From Psychrobacter sp. UBA3483 (GTDB taxonomy: Bacteria; Pseudomonadota; Gammaproteobacteria; Pseudomonadales; Moraxellaceae), in NCBI RefSeq assembly GCF_002377905.1, contig NZ_DFQS01000038.1, forward strand, positions 1-64,000: a DNA stretch of 64,000 nt, in the 5' to 3' direction. The notes under the pieces are model-generated. The model made no database searches. It had not been told where the DNA came from and worked only from the letters and a program-made list of their open reading frames with translations. Positions 35,583-45,066 of this stretch are shown piece after piece; positions within the stretch are counted from its first letter, which is position 1; each line of letters opens with the position of its first letter. A program made the translations under genes and the position numbers.

Positions 35583-36419
35583 ATGAATTTATTTGCCACC
35601 CTTCAACAATTTGTGCCGCAGCAGCAATTGAGTAAAGTCGCTGGACGTTTGGCCGCCAGCCGCCATCCTTATGTTAAGCGCACCTTTATCCGCAGCTTTG
35701 CCAAAGCTTACAATGTGAGCTTAGATGAATACGAGCGCCAAAGCTTTAACGCTTATGAAAGCTTTAATGACTTTTTTACCCGTGAGCTAAAAGACGACGC
35801 GCGTATCATTGATAGCCGTGCAAACGGTATTGTGAGTCCTGCTGATGGTGTTATCTCGCAGTTAGGGCAAATCCGCGACCATAAGTTGCTGCAAGCAAAA
35901 GGCCGTCATTATGATATTGGGCAACTACTCGCTGATAGCGAAGATGGCAGCTATTTTGCCGATGGCAGCTTTGCCACTGTGTACCTCGCGCCGAGTAACT
36001 ATCACCGCGTGCACATGCCATTTGCTGGTACCTTGACCAAGACCCGTTATATACCGGGTACCCTATTTTCTGTCAATAATGTCACGGCGGCAAACGTGCC
36101 GGATTTATTTGCCCGTAATGAGCGTTTGGTCTGTTTATTTGACACAGAGTACGGCAAAGCGGCGGTGGTCATGGTTGGAGCGATGATTGTCGCTGGTATC
36201 GAAACCGTCGCGACGGGTAAAATCAGCCGCACTGAGGATATCCAAGAAATGGTACACAATATGAGCTTTGCCAAAGGCGATGAGCTTGGACGCTTTTATT
36301 TAGGCTCAACGGCGATTGTCGTTCTACCAAAAGGCGCAAAAGCCGATTGGCAAGACAGCTTACAAGCCAACAGTATGGTAAAAATGGGACAGTTATTGGG
36401 CGTTGCCCACGCTAAATAA
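35583..36419 (+). CDS. psd: Phosphatidylserine decarboxylase proenzyme
   Basis: Psd makes phosphatidylethanolamine from phosphatidylserine at the inner membrane. The 278-residue proenzyme has the self-cleavage site LGST, with S242 becoming the pyruvoyl group, and the conserved VSPADG (residues 84-89) and YHRVHMPF segments. A longer in-frame start at 35490 is rejected because the family begins close to MNLFATLQQFVPQQQLS. The gene ends before a duplicated terminator arm. Confidence 0.95.
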   Translation: MNLFATLQQFVPQQQLSKVAGRLAASRHPYVKRTFIRSFAKAYNVSLDEYERQSFNAYESFNDFFTRELKDDARIIDSRANGIVSPADGVISQLGQIRDHKLLQAKGRHYDIGQLLADSEDGSYFADGSFATVYLAPSNYHRVHMPFAGTLTKTRYIPGTLFSVNNVTAANVPDLFARNERLVCLFDTEYGKAAVVMVGAMIVAGIETVATGKISRTEDIQEMVHNMSFAKGDELGRFYLGSTAIVVLPKGAKADWQDSLQANSMVKMGQLLGVAHAK

Positions 36420-36433
36420 GCCCTCTGTTTAAC

Positions 36434-36481
36434 GATGAAAACATAAGCCCAATTAAGGATGAAAACATAAGCCCAATTAAG
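36434..36481. repeat. Direct repeat of 24 bp, two copies, ahead of a terminator
   Basis: Two identical tandem copies (36434-36457 and 36458-36481) begin GATGAAAACATAAGCC and end CAATTAAG. Each copy ends with the left arm of the psd terminator, so the downstream arm can pair with either. Confidence 0.95.
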
Positions 36482-36510
36482 GATGAATCATCATGCTTAA
36501 TTGGGCTTTT
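36469..36510 (+). terminator. Terminator of psd with a perfect 13-bp stem
   Basis: AAGCCCAATTAAG (36469-36481) pairs perfectly with CTTAATTGGGCTT (36496-36508), followed by TTT. The upstream repeat copy offers a second identical left arm at 36445-36457. Confidence 0.9.
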
Positions 36511-36604
36511 TAATGGGCTTTACAGCTCATTGCCCTAACTATAAATGCTTAAAAATAACGGGCTATTTATAAGCATTTAAATGGTAAATTATAGTTCTAT
36601 TTAC

Positions 36605-37249
36605 CTAAACATCAATCAACCACCCTTGCTTAGTCGCATAATCAATCTGTTTTGTTAGCCACTCATGGATACTCGGAAAACTGTCTTTAATAAAGCCATG
36701 CGCACCAGCCACTTGCGAGCGCGTGACATTAGCATCCACCCAAGTTTTTCCCTCAGTGTTTAAGTTAAGCAAAAACGGTAATAAACGATCAACCACCCTC
36801 AGCAACTGAGTTTCTTTACTATGACCCGTTTCCTGCTCTTCCCAAACCTCACTTAAATCAGCAATCCCATTACCTCGCTCGCTTTGCAAGCGCGCGATGC
36901 CGGCACGTTCTTCATTGTGCGCATCAACTCGCGTCTCAGCATATAAAAAAGTATCACCGGCATCAATCTCACCCAAATCATGTATCAATGCCAACTTGAG
37001 CAATTTTTCATGATTGACCTCAAGCTCAAACAATTCAGCGATTGACCAACATGCCATCGCCAAGTGCCAAGAATGCTCGGCGGAGTTTTCTAAGCGAGTT
37101 GTCCCCGTTACATAGCTGCGCCGATTGACACGTTTAAGGGCATCCAGCTCTAGCAAAAAGTGCGTGATGTCATCAATATCGATATTTGAGGCACGCGTTG
37201 GGTCGGGCAATGGTTTTTGCTTGGTTGCTAAGGTGGCATTTGAAGGCAT
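36605..37249 (-). CDS. HD-domain phosphohydrolase (COG1896 / YfbR-like)
   Basis: The 214-residue product has an HD metal site: H59 in SAEHSWH, H90-D91 in LIHDLGEIDAGD, and a later acidic ligand. The closest family is COG1896, which includes YfbR 5'-nucleotidase and many hydrolases of unknown substrate. This suggests a metal-dependent nucleotide phosphohydrolase; the substrate is not deducible. It stands alone between psd and the MFS gene. Confidence 0.78.
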   Translation of the reverse strand: MPSNATLATKQKPLPDPTRASNIDIDDITHFLLELDALKRVNRRSYVTGTTRLENSAEHSWHLAMACWSIAELFELEVNHEKLLKLALIHDLGEIDAGDTFLYAETRVDAHNEERAGIARLQSERGNGIADLSEVWEEQETGHSKETQLLRVVDRLLPFLLNLNTEGKTWVDANVTRSQVAGAHGFIKDSFPSIHEWLTKQIDYATKQGWLIDV

Positions 37250-37484
37250 GGCTTTCTCTAATTTAACAGGTAAATGGTTAGCGCTTTATCTCATTTTTAC
37301 GCAAAGATGCTTATTATAATAGACTTTATATTAGGCTCATAAGAATATAGGTTTTTCTAAAACCATGGATAATGGCAAGCGACTTAATTTTTTTATTGTT
37401 TAAGACTCAACTAATGCTCATAATAAGTCGATAGGCAGGTTATAAAATAATAGATAATAACCTACACCAGACAAGGATATGTCG

Positions 37485-38753
37485 ATGCCACCCACCACTG
37501 ATGCTGCAACGCGTGCTAATTCATCAACCGCGACCTCAATAATTTCCCAGCAAAAACCGCCCAATAAGTGGCTTATTATCGCAGGTTTTTCTCTTTTACT
37601 GGGGGTCAATCAGTTTTTATGGCTGACCTTTGCAACCATTGTGATTAGCACCGAATCGCATTTTGGCGTTAATGAGTTTTTCGCCAATTTATTAACCTTG
37701 ATGTTCCCTATTGTCTTTGTGCTGCTCGCGATTCATTCTGGCAAAGTGCTCGATAATATCGGCTATAAAAAAATCGTCAGCTTAGCGGCGCTGCTTATGC
37801 TGATAGGCTCAATCATACGCTGGTTGGGTGCCGATCATTATTGGCTAGTATTTGCAGGGCAATTACTGATCGCCATTGCTCAGCCGTATATCACCAATGC
37901 TATCAATCAAGTGACTTCTGACTGGTTTGATAAATCGCAAATTGCCACGGTAACGGGCGTCATTATGGGCGGGATGTTTTTGGCGACTGCTCTTGGTGCT
38001 TTTGCCCCTGCCCCATTAATAAAGGCATTTGGTTTCTCTGGCATGCTACTTATCAATGTTGTTATTACGGCGGTGGCAGTAGTAGGATTTTTGTTGGTCG
38101 TCGCTGAAAAACCCAAACAACAAGATAGCGCTATCTCACTGCATGAAATCGAATCGCTATTAAAAAACAAACGGCTATGGTTTATCTCATTAGCGGTGTT
38201 TATTGCGATGGGTTATTTTAATGGGCTAAGTAACTGGATTGCACCTATACTTGCACCGCGCGGTATTAATGAGGCGACGGCAGGTATCATTACCGCCATG
38301 CTAATCGTCGGCGGTATTTTAGGCGCACTACTGATTCCGCTACTATCAGATTACCTGCAAAAACGGCGCATTTTTTTAATATTGGCAACGCTAATTGGTG
38401 CGAGCGCCACCTATCCTTTACTCTATTTAACCACAGGAATGACGACTTTACTGCTGAGCTTTATATTAGGATTTTTCTTATTGGCAGGTTATCCATTACT
38501 GATTGCCGCCGCTGAAGATACCGTACACGCCTCACAAGCGGCTAAAGCAGTTGCTATGCTAATGATGATGGGCAATCTCGGTGGCGTTATGATGGTGTTG
38601 CTGATGCAGGGTGTGAAAGGACTGACAGGCAGTTGGACGCCGACTGGTTGGGTACTGATTATTGCCGTTGCTTTGGCCACTTTTCTAGTCTTAAAAATAA
38701 AGGACAAACCAGTCATTAAAGCTACTGTTAAACCAACTTCAGATGTTGTTTAA
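37485..38753 (+). CDS. MFS transporter
   Basis: The 422-residue product has twelve predicted membrane segments in the major facilitator pattern, with the cytoplasmic loop 2-3 motif GKVLDNIGYKK (a variant of G-x-x-x-D-R-x-G-x-K/R). After the sixth segment a hydrophilic loop EKPKQQDSA divides the halves. It resembles the FLVCR-like/COG2814 group, but the substrate is unknown. The start at 37485 (MPPTTDA) is preferred to 37479 because AAGGA is seven bases before it. A terminator follows. Confidence 0.82.
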   Translation: MPPTTDAATRANSSTATSIISQQKPPNKWLIIAGFSLLLGVNQFLWLTFATIVISTESHFGVNEFFANLLTLMFPIVFVLLAIHSGKVLDNIGYKKIVSLAALLMLIGSIIRWLGADHYWLVFAGQLLIAIAQPYITNAINQVTSDWFDKSQIATVTGVIMGGMFLATALGAFAPAPLIKAFGFSGMLLINVVITAVAVVGFLLVVAEKPKQQDSAISLHEIESLLKNKRLWFISLAVFIAMGYFNGLSNWIAPILAPRGINEATAGIITAMLIVGGILGALLIPLLSDYLQKRRIFLILATLIGASATYPLLYLTTGMTTLLLSFILGFFLLAGYPLLIAAAEDTVHASQAAKAVAMLMMMGNLGGVMMVLLMQGVKGLTGSWTPTGWVLIIAVALATFLVLKIKDKPVIKATVKPTSDVV

Positions 38754-38773
38754 AAGCGAAAAAGTGAGTATTG

Positions 38774-38812
38774 AAAAAAGATAGTGCCTAAACTTTAAGC
38801 GCTATCTTTTTT
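38774..38812 (+). terminator. Terminator after the MFS gene
   Basis: AAAAAAGATAG pairs with CTATCTTTTTT. The stem is AT-rich but has clear A- and T-runs, and it could also serve the convergent hydrolase gene on the minus strand. Confidence 0.75.
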
Positions 38813-38847
38813 ATTCATGGTTTAAAATCGTTGCAAGAAGAAGTAAG

Positions 38848-39423
38848 CTACTTAATCAAATTACTAATGGTCTTAAAAGCAGGGTCTTTACTACTGCGGC
38901 ATAATTCAAAAAGAATGGATTCTACCGTGCTAATGACCCCACCAGCGCGGCGAATACGGCGAATCGCTTGCTTTTTATCATAAGGAAAGCGCGAGCCGAC
39001 TGCATCGCCAATGATAACCGGCTGCATGCCATTATCGAGTAAATCAAGCGCCGTTTGCATGACACAGACATGCGCCTCTACCCCAAACAATAAAACGATA
39101 CTACGATTCTGCTGCGCTAGATAATGCCACGAATCATCATTATCGCAGGCGCTAAACGTCACTTTTTCAAAACTTTTAGCGTTATCGCCTTCTAATACTT
39201 CGCGTATTTCAGGCAAGGTCTCGCCGAGTCCCTTTTTATACTGTTCATTGAGCATGATAGGAATGTCAAGCGCTTGCAAACCTTTGATGAGAGTGACGGT
39301 TTTTTTGACGATATTTTCGTGGTCATAGATATGCGGCGTCAAGCGTTCTTGGATGTCGATAATCATTGCTTGGGTATTTTCGCGGGCGATACGATAAGTG
39401 CGATCGGTAATCATGGTAGACAT
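38848..39423 (-). CDS. Isochorismatase-family cysteine hydrolase
   Basis: The 191-residue protein has the Asp-Lys-Cys triad of this family: D23 in MIIDIQER, K87 in SFEKVTF and C120 in EAHVCVMQT. It is closest to YcaC-like hydrolases. Members act on amides, isochorismate or N-carbamoyl compounds; the substrate here is unknown. AAGGAG stands in front of the ATG. It lies downstream of fadA in the same direction but after a terminator, so it is probably separate. Confidence 0.85.
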   Translation of the reverse strand: MSTMITDRTYRIARENTQAMIIDIQERLTPHIYDHENIVKKTVTLIKGLQALDIPIMLNEQYKKGLGETLPEIREVLEGDNAKSFEKVTFSACDNDDSWHYLAQQNRSIVLLFGVEAHVCVMQTALDLLDNGMQPVIIGDAVGSRFPYDKKQAIRRIRRAGGVISTVESILFELCRSSKDPAFKTISNLIK

Positions 39424-39630
39424 AGTACACTCCTTGTACGACTGACATTGATAACTAAATAATGGTAGTGGCTCATCTGTTTTCTGAATGAGAGTTGCTC
39501 AAATAGGTTAGCTAACTTTATTGTTATTTAGTCATAGATTTGTGAGGGCGTCAATCGACATCCTCTTTATTAACAACTTCTGCACACGTTATAAAAATAA
39601 GCTAATAATGCAATTTTTAGTATTCACCAT

Positions 39631-39662
39631 AAAAAAGACCCCAATCACGACAATTAGGGTCT
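39631..39662 (-). terminator. Terminator of fadBA
   Basis: On the minus strand AGACCC pairs with GGGTCT across a loop that can extend the stem, followed by six T. It lies about 40 bases after the fadA stop. Confidence 0.85.
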
Positions 39663-39702
39663 CTAGTAAAAATAATAAGATTAAAATCGCTCGTTAAAAA
39701 GC

Positions 39703-40875
39703 TTACACACGCTCAATCACAGTCGCGATACCTTGGCCTAGGCCGATACACATGGTCGCAAGGCCAATCTCTGTATCCATCTGCTCCATAGCGTTTAGCA
39801 AAGTAACTGTGATACGAGCACCTGAACAGCCAAGCGGATGACCTAGGGCAATCGCGCCACCATTGACGTTGATAATGTCTTGCTTGTCGGTCAAGTTCAA
39901 GGCTTTCAGTACCGATAGTGCTTGAGCTGCAAACGCTTCGTTAAGCTCGATGGTTTGCATATCATCGATGCTCATGCCAGCGCGTTTTAGGGCTTTTTGG
40001 GTCGCAGGAACTGGACCATAACCCATGATAGCCGCATCACAACCAGCAACTGCCATGCTGCGAATACGCGCACGGGGTTTTAGACCCAAATCTTTGGCTT
40101 TTTGCGCGCTCATGACGAGCATCGCTGACGCACCGTCAGATAGAGCTGATGAAGTTGCCGCAGTGACTGTACCGCCTTTTGGATCAAAGGCTGGACGTAG
40201 CTTTTGCATTTGCTCCATCGTAGCGTCTGGGCGAATCACCTCATCGACAGTACATAGTTGCAAACGACCGGCAGCATCATGACCTTCGATACCGATGATT
40301 TCATTGTCAAAACGACCTTCAGTGGTGGCAGCCCATGCACGGCGATGCGACTCAAGACCAAAGGCGTCTTGATCTTCGCGGGTGACGTTATTCATACGGC
40401 CCAGCATTTCAGCGGTCAAGCCCATCATGTTTGACGCTTTTGCATAATGTTTTGAAGCTTCAGGATTTAAGTCAACGCCATGCATCATGCCAACGTGACC
40501 CATATGCTCAACACCACCGATGATGAAAACCTCACCTTGGTTGGTCATAATTTGTGCAGCAGCTGTGTGTAGCGCCTGCATAGATGAGCCGCATAGACGG
40601 TTCACGGTTTGGCCGCCAGCAGTCTTTGGAATATCAGCTAGCAAGCCGATGTTACGACCGATGTTCAAGCCTTGCTCTAGGGTCTGATTGACACAACCCC
40701 AGATGATGTCTTCGACGTCACGTGGGTCAAAGTCATTACGCTCAACCAATGCACGAACCAATTCAGCAGACATGCTATCAGCGCGGACATGACGGAACAT
40801 ACCGTTTTTGGTTTTACCCATTGCTGAGCGTACGCCATCTACGATGACCACGTCTTTTGGACTTAAAATTGTCAT
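39703..40875 (-). CDS. fadA: 3-ketoacyl-CoA thiolase (beta subunit)
   Basis: FadA cleaves 3-ketoacyl-CoA with CoA in the last step of the beta-oxidation cycle. The 390-residue product has the acyl-accepting C95 in NRLCGSS, the GHPLG histidine segment and the C-terminal CIGLGQG with the second cysteine. It is the second gene after fadB, 147 bases downstream, so FadB-FadA form the four-subunit oxidation complex. FadA length is standard (387 in E. coli). Confidence 0.97.
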   Translation of the reverse strand: MTILSPKDVVIVDGVRSAMGKTKNGMFRHVRADSMSAELVRALVERNDFDPRDVEDIIWGCVNQTLEQGLNIGRNIGLLADIPKTAGGQTVNRLCGSSMQALHTAAAQIMTNQGEVFIIGGVEHMGHVGMMHGVDLNPEASKHYAKASNMMGLTAEMLGRMNNVTREDQDAFGLESHRRAWAATTEGRFDNEIIGIEGHDAAGRLQLCTVDEVIRPDATMEQMQKLRPAFDPKGGTVTAATSSALSDGASAMLVMSAQKAKDLGLKPRARIRSMAVAGCDAAIMGYGPVPATQKALKRAGMSIDDMQTIELNEAFAAQALSVLKALNLTDKQDIINVNGGAIALGHPLGCSGARITVTLLNAMEQMDTEIGLATMCIGLGQGIATVIERV

Positions 40876-41022
40876 ACTATCTTCCTTTTCAATTTTTATT
40901 GTCAGTGGCAGTACCGTAATGCTCGCCTATCTAATTTAGAAGGTTAGTGATAATAAATAAATAAATTACCAGTAATCTTATCGAGCATGTGTACTGCACT
41001 TCATCCTAGTAACGACTGCCTA

Positions 41023-43182
41023 TTACGCTGTGGCGTAAAAGGTCTCGCCTGCTGCTGCCATATCGCGAATCTTTTGCGGCGCTTCATAAGCTTTGCCAAG
41101 GTATGCGTATTTTTCACACAGTGCCAAGTAGTTATCTAGACCCATTTGGTCGATATAACGACAAGGACCACCGCGGAATGGCGGGAAGCCAACGCCCATA
41201 ATCATCGCCATATCCGCTTCTGATGGCGTGCTGACGATGTTGTCTTCTAGGCAGCGTACAGTCTCATTACAGAACGCCAGCATAGTGCGGTCGATGATAG
41301 TTTGATCATCAAAGGTTTGCTTATCGCTATCCGTTGTGGTTTTTAGTAGCTCATAAGTCGCTTCATCCGCCACTTTTTTAGGCTTGCCGCGCTTGTCCAT
41401 CTCATATTTATAGAAACCAACGCCGTTTTTCTGACCTAAACGTTTGTTTTCATATAGATGCTCGATAGCACCTTTATAATCAGGCTTCATGCGATCAGGG
41501 AAACCTTCTGCCATCACTTCTGCGCCGTGTACGCCCGTATCTAAACCAACCACGTCGATTAGATAAGCAGGACCCATTGGCCAGCCGAATTTTTCCATGA
41601 CTTTATCGACATGAGCAAAGTCAGCGCCTTGCTTAAGTAGCAAGTCAAAGGCACCAAAATATGGGAATAACACACGGTTTACTAAGAATCCTGGGCAGTC
41701 ATTGACCACAACTGGCACTTTACCCATTTTAGACGCTAGCGCAACCGTAGTCGCAATCGCTTCTTCTGATGATTTCTCACCGCGGATCACTTCAACGAGT
41801 GGCATACGGTGTACTGGGTTAAAGAAATGCATGCCGACGAAGTTCTCCGGACGCGCAAGTGCTTCTGCTAGGAACGTAATAGAAATCGTCGAGGTGTTTG
41901 ACGCTAGGATACAATCGTCTTTAACCAAGCCTTCAACTTCTTTAAGTACCGCACGCTTGACGTTTGGATTTTCTACGACTGCTTCGATAACGATATCAGT
42001 CTCTGCAAAATCACCATAATTCAAAGTTGGACGGATACGGCTTAGCGTTTCGCCCATTTTTGCTGGGGTCATCTTTTTGCGTTCGACCATTTTGCCAAGT
42101 AGCTTGCTGGCTTCGCCCATACCAAGGTCTAATTGCTCAGACTTGATATCTTTCATGATGATTGGCAAGCCTTTGCTAGCTGCCTGATAGGCGATACCGC
42201 CGCCCATGATACCGGCGCCTAGTACGGCCGCTTCAGTAATTTCATGTGCTTTTTTGCTGTGCTGCTTGGCAAGTTTTTTCACCAATTGATCGTTTAAGAA
42301 CAGACCGACCAAGCTTTCTGCTTGTGGAGTTTTCGCCGCTTTGGCAAAACCAGCCGCTTCGACTTCGATTGCTTTATCACGTGGCAGATTGACATGTTTT
42401 TCAATGGTTTCGATAGCGATTGCTGGCGCTGGGTACTGCTTAGGATTGGCTTTGGCAAAGATCATGCCTTTGGCACTGTTAAACGCCATCGCTTGCTCAA
42501 GCTGGTTTAGCTTTACAGGCGCAAGCTTCTCTTCACGCTTTGCTTGCCAATCGAGCTCACCTGAGATACATTTTTTGACCAAATCAATAGCGGCATCTTG
42601 CAAATCATCGGCAGGAACCGTTGCGTCAACTAAGCCTAATTTTAGCGCATCAAGTGGTTTTTTCGGCGTCCCAGTGGCAATTAGCTCAAGGGCATTGTCG
42701 ATACCAATCACACGCGTACTACGCACCGTACCACCAAAACCTGGGAAGATACCGAGTTGGGTTTCTGGTAGACCGATGATGGCTTTGTCGCTCATGACAC
42801 GGTATTCACAAACCAAGGTCATCTCACAACCACCGCCAAGCGCGGCGCCATTGATGGCCGCTACTTTTGGAAATGGCAGGTCTTCAAAACGGTTGAAAGC
42901 GTCATTGATATTGACGACCCAATCTTTAATTTCGTTTTCTGGATTCTTAAATGAACCGACGAATTCTGTGATGTCCGCACCAGCGATAAACACGCCTTTG
43001 CTTGAGGTGACGATTAAGCCTTTCACGTCATCCGCTTTTTCTAGCGCTGTCACAACTTCAGCAAATTGCTTATTGGTTTCAGCATCAAACTTGTTCACGC
43101 TCTCATTTTCGGCGTTGTATTGCATGTTGGCGATGCCATCCTCTAGCATTGTCACCGTAATGCGATTTCCTTGGTATACCAT
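41023..43182 (-). CDS. fadB: Fatty acid oxidation complex alpha subunit
   Basis: FadB carries enoyl-CoA hydratase and 3-hydroxyacyl-CoA dehydrogenase activities. The 719-residue product shows the crotonase motif GGGCEMTLVCEYRV with LPETQLGIFPGFGG (two catalytic glutamates), then the NAD site VLGAGIMGGGIAY near residue 326 and NFVGMHFFNPVHRM with the dehydrogenase histidine. The N-terminus starts MVYQGNRITVTM with AGGAG upstream. It is cotranscribed with fadA. A 25-bp palindrome lies upstream. Confidence 0.97.
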   Translation of the reverse strand: MVYQGNRITVTMLEDGIANMQYNAENESVNKFDAETNKQFAEVVTALEKADDVKGLIVTSSKGVFIAGADITEFVGSFKNPENEIKDWVVNINDAFNRFEDLPFPKVAAINGAALGGGCEMTLVCEYRVMSDKAIIGLPETQLGIFPGFGGTVRSTRVIGIDNALELIATGTPKKPLDALKLGLVDATVPADDLQDAAIDLVKKCISGELDWQAKREEKLAPVKLNQLEQAMAFNSAKGMIFAKANPKQYPAPAIAIETIEKHVNLPRDKAIEVEAAGFAKAAKTPQAESLVGLFLNDQLVKKLAKQHSKKAHEITEAAVLGAGIMGGGIAYQAASKGLPIIMKDIKSEQLDLGMGEASKLLGKMVERKKMTPAKMGETLSRIRPTLNYGDFAETDIVIEAVVENPNVKRAVLKEVEGLVKDDCILASNTSTISITFLAEALARPENFVGMHFFNPVHRMPLVEVIRGEKSSEEAIATTVALASKMGKVPVVVNDCPGFLVNRVLFPYFGAFDLLLKQGADFAHVDKVMEKFGWPMGPAYLIDVVGLDTGVHGAEVMAEGFPDRMKPDYKGAIEHLYENKRLGQKNGVGFYKYEMDKRGKPKKVADEATYELLKTTTDSDKQTFDDQTIIDRTMLAFCNETVRCLEDNIVSTPSEADMAMIMGVGFPPFRGGPCRYIDQMGLDNYLALCEKYAYLGKAYEAPQKIRDMAAAGETFYATA

Positions 43183-43288
43183 TTGAAACTCCTTGCTATA
43201 TAACGAAAGCTACGTTTTAAAATTAAAAGCTTTAAAATTAAAGGTCATAGCCAGTTATTGTTAGAAAAACGAGTAATAACACTGCCAA

Positions 43289-43313
43289 TATACTGTCTTA
43301 CAAAGTCAGTATA
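43289..43313. promoter_or_regulatory. 25-bp palindrome upstream of fadB, candidate operator
   Basis: The arms TATACTG (43289-43295) and CAGTATA (43307-43313) are perfect and extend inward through CTT/AAG, giving 10 of 12 matched pairs about a centre at 43301. It lies about 107-131 bases upstream of the fadB start. On the minus strand TTGTAA within it could act as a -35 (16 bases to TGTTAT). A fatty-acid regulator of the FadR or PsrA type is a reasonable guess. Confidence 0.55.
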
Positions 43314-43804
43314 AAGTGAGCAGTGAAGATGTCTTTATTATCCAGCGCTCATGTTTGTATTCATCTTCTTGCAACGCTATCAAGCATGAGCAGATATGAA
43401 TACGGCGCTTCATTTATATACGTTTGTTACCGGTACTGATATTATAAATACTGACTGAGCATTGAGATGACAGGTCACTTAAATCAGATCAAAAATCCAC
43501 TTTTTAAGCGCCAGACCATTTTCACGCCAATTAGTGTAGGGGATTATGCCCCTGACTGTCACAAGCTAATACCATACTCGCAAGTCACTCTTAAGTCGAC
43601 ACCAACCCTTTACCTTGCTGCCAAGGTGCTTTAAGTGGCTGCCTGTATACTGAGGTGTAAGATAAGAATTAACCTTTATTATCAAAGCACATCTAACCGC
43701 CAAGTTAAATCAATAATAGGTAACAAGGACTTGTTGTATTATTACGATTATTCAACGGACTTTTTTACGCCAATTTTTAACATTAAACCGCCAAAAATAT
43801 GTCA

Positions 43805-43835
43805 TTGATAATACTCGCAGCATAAGGAATATAAT
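43805..43835 (+). promoter_or_regulatory. Possible promoter of ispA
   Basis: TTGATA (43805-43810) and a perfect TATAAT (43830-43835) are separated by 19 bases, wider than optimal. Transcription would start about 48 bases before ispA. Confidence 0.4.
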
Positions 43836-43889
43836 CTATCATGTTACACTAGCGCTATTTTTATTATTCACCTGATTAATGGTTGGATT

Positions 43890-45026
43890 ATGACTGTTTC
43901 CACTTCTGCTACTTCTATGCCAAGCCCTATGTCTTCAACAATGGCTTCAAACGCTGTTTCAACAACGGTGCCTTTCACAAGCTTTGATAATAATACTGAG
44001 CAATTTCATAGTGCCGTGCGCGCGCAACTGGCACAAGATATCGAGATGCTGTTTGCTTATGCTGAGCTGCCAAGTCCACTGCTTGATGCCTGCCGTTATG
44101 TGATGACCGGTCAAGGTAAATTGGTACGGCCGTTATTGGTCGCCAGCGCCTTTGACAGTGTCAATCAAAGCAATGCGAATGACGATGTTAATAGGACTGA
44201 TGAATATGTCGATAAAAGCACTGATAAAGAAGCTAAGCAAATTCAGCAAAATAGCGATTTAGAATCGCTACTAGAAAACGACTCCGATTATGATATGGCG
44301 CGCCGTGCAGCATTGGCGGTAGAGCTGTTGCATACCTATTCATTGGTGCATGATGACTTGCCGTGTATGGACGATGATGCGCTGCGCCGTGGTCAGCCAA
44401 CCGCCCATATCGTCTTTGCAGAATCGACCGCCCTACTCGCCGGTGACGTGCTACAAACACTTGCCTTTGAAGTACTGACCGCTGAGCTGCCAACTTTTGC
44501 GCCCTATGACTCTGCTATTGCAAGCCAGCTGATCGCGATATTTGCGCCGCGTGCCAGACGCATGGTTTCTGGTCAAATGCTCGATCTGAACGCTGAAGCC
44601 AGCACTGATATCACGCAAAGCGAGTTAGAAGCCATCCACCGTGATAAAACGGGTGCATTAATAGAAGCGGCGATGCTCATGGGCGGTATCTGTGCAGGTG
44701 CGACGGCGCCGCAGCGTATTGCCCTACAAGAGTGCGCGCAGCATATTGGTCTGGCTTTTCAAGTCCAAGACGATATCTTAGATGTGACCACCAGCACCGA
44801 TACCCTTGGCAAACCTGCTGGCAGTGATGAAAAGTTAGACAAATCTACCTATGTGAAACTGATGGGCGTCGAGCAAGCGACCCGCTATGCGCAATCGCTA
44901 TTTAATGACGGCCGCGCAGCCATTATCCGCGAGTTAAGCAGCCGTGAGCTGAGTGGTAAAAAAGACAGTGCAGACACTAACGCCTTATTGGCATTAATCG
45001 AATGGCTATGGTCACGTAAAAAATAA
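43890..45026 (+). CDS. ispA: Polyprenyl (farnesyl-type) diphosphate synthase
   Basis: IspA condenses IPP with DMAPP and GPP to make farnesyl diphosphate for ubiquinone and undecaprenyl phosphate. The 378-residue product has the first aspartate-rich motif DDLPCMDDD from residue 155 and the second in QVQDDILD. A tyrosine five residues before the first motif is typical of farnesyl-chain length control. The protein is about 80 residues longer than E. coli IspA because of a Ser/Thr-rich N-terminus (about 1-33) and a charged insert at about 91-135. Product length is inferred. Confidence 0.88.
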   Translation: MTVSTSATSMPSPMSSTMASNAVSTTVPFTSFDNNTEQFHSAVRAQLAQDIEMLFAYAELPSPLLDACRYVMTGQGKLVRPLLVASAFDSVNQSNANDDVNRTDEYVDKSTDKEAKQIQQNSDLESLLENDSDYDMARRAALAVELLHTYSLVHDDLPCMDDDALRRGQPTAHIVFAESTALLAGDVLQTLAFEVLTAELPTFAPYDSAIASQLIAIFAPRARRMVSGQMLDLNAEASTDITQSELEAIHRDKTGALIEAAMLMGGICAGATAPQRIALQECAQHIGLAFQVQDDILDVTTSTDTLGKPAGSDEKLDKSTYVKLMGVEQATRYAQSLFNDGRAAIIRELSSRELSGKKDSADTNALLALIEWLWSRKK

Positions 45027-45066
45027 GCTCAGCAATAAACATTAAAAACGATAAAGGGTGGTCAAC

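Larger units (their letters stand above)
43183..43889. other. Divergent spacer between fadB and ispA (707 bp)
   Basis: No gene is recognised in this long spacer. Useful features are the palindrome at 43289-43313 upstream of fadB and a promoter-like pair at 43805-43835 upstream of ispA. Between 43340 and 43440 there are loose inverted segments (GCTCATG/CATGAGC and TATTCAT-type), which I consider weak. Confidence 0.45.

Noticed and set aside
42341..43186. A 281-codon open frame on plus opposite fadB
   Set aside because: It is fully antisense to fadB, has a Ser/Ala/Leu-biased composition typical of an overlap frame, and lacks a ribosome binding site or family features.
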